Below are positions 62,326 through 64,000 of a stretch of 64,000 nucleotides of DNA, one piece after another. The stretch comes from Acidimicrobiales bacterium. Lineage in GTDB: Bacteria; Actinomycetota; Acidimicrobiia; Acidimicrobiales; Aldehydirespiratoraceae. How positions within the stretch are numbered: the stretch's first letter is position 1; each line of letters opens with the position of its first letter. The position numbers and the translations under genes are program-made. The stretch is from assembly GCA_033344915.1 (NCBI GenBank), contig JAWPML010000001.1:1732369-1796368 (forward strand), in the 5' to 3' direction. The notes below the pieces were generated by a model, which ran no database searches, had not been told where the DNA came from, and saw nothing but the letters and a program-made list of their open reading frames with translations.

Positions 62326-62904
62326 GTGGATGCCGATTCCCCACTCGAGCCGGTCGCGCTGACGCCGAACGATCCGCTGGCCGGCCTCGCGGACTGGATC
62401 GCCGAGGGCCGGGTGGACGCCGCCGCGGCCGATCGGGCCCGCGGCCGCTGGCTCGAGCGCCAGGCCCAGGAGGACGCGACCCTCGCCGGCGTGCTGCTCG
62501 ATCTCGCCGAACGAGGCCGTCCGGTCGCCGCCCGCACCGTCGGTGGGCGACTCGTGCGGGGTCCGGTCACGGCGTTGGGCGCCGACTTCCTCGTGATCCG
62601 CGAGCAGCGACTGGGCGACGTGATGGTGCCGCTCGGAACCCTCGCGACGGTGCGGGCCGCGCCAGGCGACCCGCCGCCCGTCGGCGCCCGGCCGGTGTCG
62701 TTCGCGATCGTGCTGGCCGAGGCGTTGGTCGAACTCGCGGCCGACCGGCCGACGGTCGTGGTGGCGGTGGCCGGCGAGGAACTGCGGGGCGAGCTCTGCC
62801 GAGCCGGCCGTGACGTGGTCGCCGTCGCGTTGACGGATCAGCATCGCGAGGTCGTCAGCATCGCCACGGCCGCGATCGACCATGTGATCGTCCTGCGTCA
62901 CTGA
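62326..62904 (+). CDS. conserved-looking hypothetical protein
   Basis: 192 residues from a GTG. It reads as a small alpha/beta protein (LADWIAEGRVDAAAADRARGRWLERQ, LLDLAERGRPVAARTVGGRLVRGPVTALGADFLVIREQRLGDVMVPL), with no known motif. It is divergent from phoH and ends inside the next gene, tail to tail. The start is uncertain. Confidence 0.6.
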   Translation: MDADSPLEPVALTPNDPLAGLADWIAEGRVDAAAADRARGRWLERQAQEDATLAGVLLDLAERGRPVAARTVGGRLVRGPVTALGADFLVIREQRLGDVMVPLGTLATVRAAPGDPPPVGARPVSFAIVLAEALVELAADRPTVVVAVAGEELRGELCRAGRDVVAVALTDQHREVVSIATAAIDHVIVLRH

Positions 62905-64000
62905 CGGCCGCGACGCTGCCGTTCGAGGAACCGGTACACGTCGAGCAGGTCGATACCCGGGAAGGGACTGAACTGCCGATCGCTCGGCGGGAGCGCGGAC
63001 AGCACGTGGCTGCGCTCCGCCGCCGACGGCCAGGCGACGTCCTCCCACGCCTCCACGAGCTGGGGGTCCGGCTCGATCTCGCGGCCCCGGGCGAACTCGC
63101 GGCGGAGCGTGTCCGCGCCGCGGAAGGCGGAGGCGTGGGCCGCCGTCGTGCCGAGGGAGATCGCGTGCGGGGTCCGGTCCGTCTCCGTCTCGATGTAGGT
63201 CGTGCAGAAGTAGTCGCCTTCGTCGCACACGGTGAACTGGCTGTGCAGCAGGAAGCTGCCGTGGGCGTTCCACGCCTGCCGACTCCCCCACTGCCGGGGC
63301 ACACGCTGGCCCTCGAGGCCACCGTCGGTCGCAGCCGGGAAGCGGATGCCGTCGTTCTCGTACGCCTTGCTGATGACGCCCTCGCTGTCGGTGCGCAGGA
63401 AGTGACAGGGGATGTCGAGGTGCCTCGTGGCGAGGTTCGTGAACCGGTGCGCCGCCATCTCGTAGGAGATGTAGAAGACCTCCTTGAGGTCCTCCACCGA
63501 GATGTCGTTCTGGCTCTTGGCCTCCCGCAGGAAATCGACGGCGGGCGCTTCGGGGGCGAGCACCGCGGCGGCGAAGTAGTTCGATTCGATGCGCTGCCGG
63601 AGGTACTCGCCGAAGTCCGTGGTGTCGCGGTGTTCGAGCGCGAAGTGGCCGAGCGTCTGGAGCACCACCGAGCGGGCCTGGCGGATCCGCAGGCCGCCGC
63701 GATCGGGGATGAAGATGATCCGGTCCCGCGTGTCGGTGATGCTGCGAGCGGTGCGGGGCATCGCGCTGACCCGTTCGATCGTGAACCCCTGCCCGGCCGC
63801 GATCTCGGTCAGCACCCGCTCGCTGATCGGGCCCGATCCGCCGTAGCCGGCCTTGTCGAGGGCCAGCCGGGCCACGTCCTCGATCTCGACGAAGTAGTTG
63901 TCCCGCCGCCGCATCTCCTCCCGTAGCGCCATGTTGGCGGCGCGGGCATGGTCGGCGAACCGGCTGCGGTCGTCGGTGCGGGCCTCCTGGTCCCGGTCGG
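62898..64000 (-). CDS. ScfR/RamB-type regulator with IrrE-like domain (cut by the window edge)
   Basis: The frame is open to the right edge; an inner ATG at 63932 is not the likely start, because upstream codons (RTDDRSRFADHARAANMALREE) read as protein. It contains the IrrE-like segment (SVVLQTLGHFALEHRDTTDFGEYLRQRIESNYFAAAVLAPE) without a normal HExxH, and a C-terminal part with a Cys-containing RTDSEGVISKAYENDGIRFP-type domain, as in RamB/ScfR regulators of short-chain fatty-acid metabolism. The N-terminal HTH must lie outside. Confidence 0.75.
   Translation of the reverse strand, partial: DRDQEARTDDRSRFADHARAANMALREEMRRRDNYFVEIEDVARLALDKAGYGGSGPISERVLTEIAAGQGFTIERVSAMPRTARSITDTRDRIIFIPDRGGLRIRQARSVVLQTLGHFALEHRDTTDFGEYLRQRIESNYFAAAVLAPEAPAVDFLREAKSQNDISVEDLKEVFYISYEMAAHRFTNLATRHLDIPCHFLRTDSEGVISKAYENDGIRFPAATDGGLEGQRVPRQWGSRQAWNAHGSFLLHSQFTVCDEGDYFCTTYIETETDRTPHAISLGTTAAHASAFRGADTLRREFARGREIEPDPQLVEAWEDVAWPSAAERSHVLSALPPSDRQFSPFPGIDLLDVYRFLERQRRGRQ

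Noticed and set aside
58745-62570. Unusual overlaps in the phoH-ybeY-corC-era block
   Set aside because: This order and close packing are normal for the block in bacteria.

Overview
The window comes from a high-GC actinobacterium. The dense, overlapping housekeeping genes, the Thr/Pro-rich lipoproteins and membrane-anchored proteins, and the blocks phoH-ybeY-corC-era, recO-uppS and dnaG-rpoD suggest the class Acidimicrobiia. That is an inference from content and style, because no rRNA gene is present.

Left part (1-7.4 kb). An ECF sigma factor is cut by the window edge. It is followed by an alpha/beta hydrolase, a decayed cytochrome P450 (internal deletion plus two frameshifts), an SRPBCC protein, an HD-GYP/LuxR fusion regulator and a sulfotransferase. 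An IS3-family insertion sequence follows, with both ends and a 3-bp target duplication visible (6115-7359).

Accessory region (7.4-26.4 kb). Six genes on the minus strand all overlap their neighbours: hsdM-hsdS-hsdR (type I restriction-modification), a YgjP/SprT-like metallopeptidase, a GajA-like OLD nuclease and a GajB-like UvrD helicase. A conserved-looking gene of unknown function precedes them. Divergent to this is an integrative-element module: small coiled-coil and membrane proteins, a VirD4/TraG-type coupling ATPase, a replication-relaxation protein, ArdA antirestriction, an XRE repressor with an ImmA-type protease, and a large serine recombinase whose reading frame runs into a tRNA-Val gene. 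A palindrome, CTGCGYAAACGCAG, occurs twice in the promoter of the transfer genes and once in the promoter of the XRE gene. This looks like an ImmR/ImmA-type switch.

Middle (26.4-39.7 kb). This is ordinary chromosome: thioesterase, phytanoyl-CoA dioxygenase-like protein, second sulfotransferase, SLH-glucose/sorbosone dehydrogenase fusion, Nudix hydrolase, sulfatase, cupredoxin lipoprotein, inositol monophosphatase, YjbR protein, PI-PLC-like lipoprotein and O-acetylhomoserine sulfhydrylase. The Bcp-type peroxiredoxin at 35885-36331 has an in-frame UGA exactly at its peroxidatic cysteine and is probably a selenoprotein.

A 4-kb island (39748-43770) lies between a partial copy of tRNA-Met and the intact tRNA-Met. 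Matching arm-type repeats lie near both ends, but I see no integrase. It carries a frameshifted MazG-like gene, a membrane protein, a zinc-ribbon protein and a DUF4062/TIR-like protein.

Right part (43.8-64 kb). tRNA-Asn, an HTH/homing-endonuclease-like gene, rpoD, dnaG, a GH3 glycosidase, glycyl-tRNA synthetase, an RDD protein, recO, uppS, a DinG-type helicase, ApbE with a ferric-reductase-like membrane protein, era, corC, ybeY and phoH. An ScfR/RamB-like regulator is cut by the right edge.
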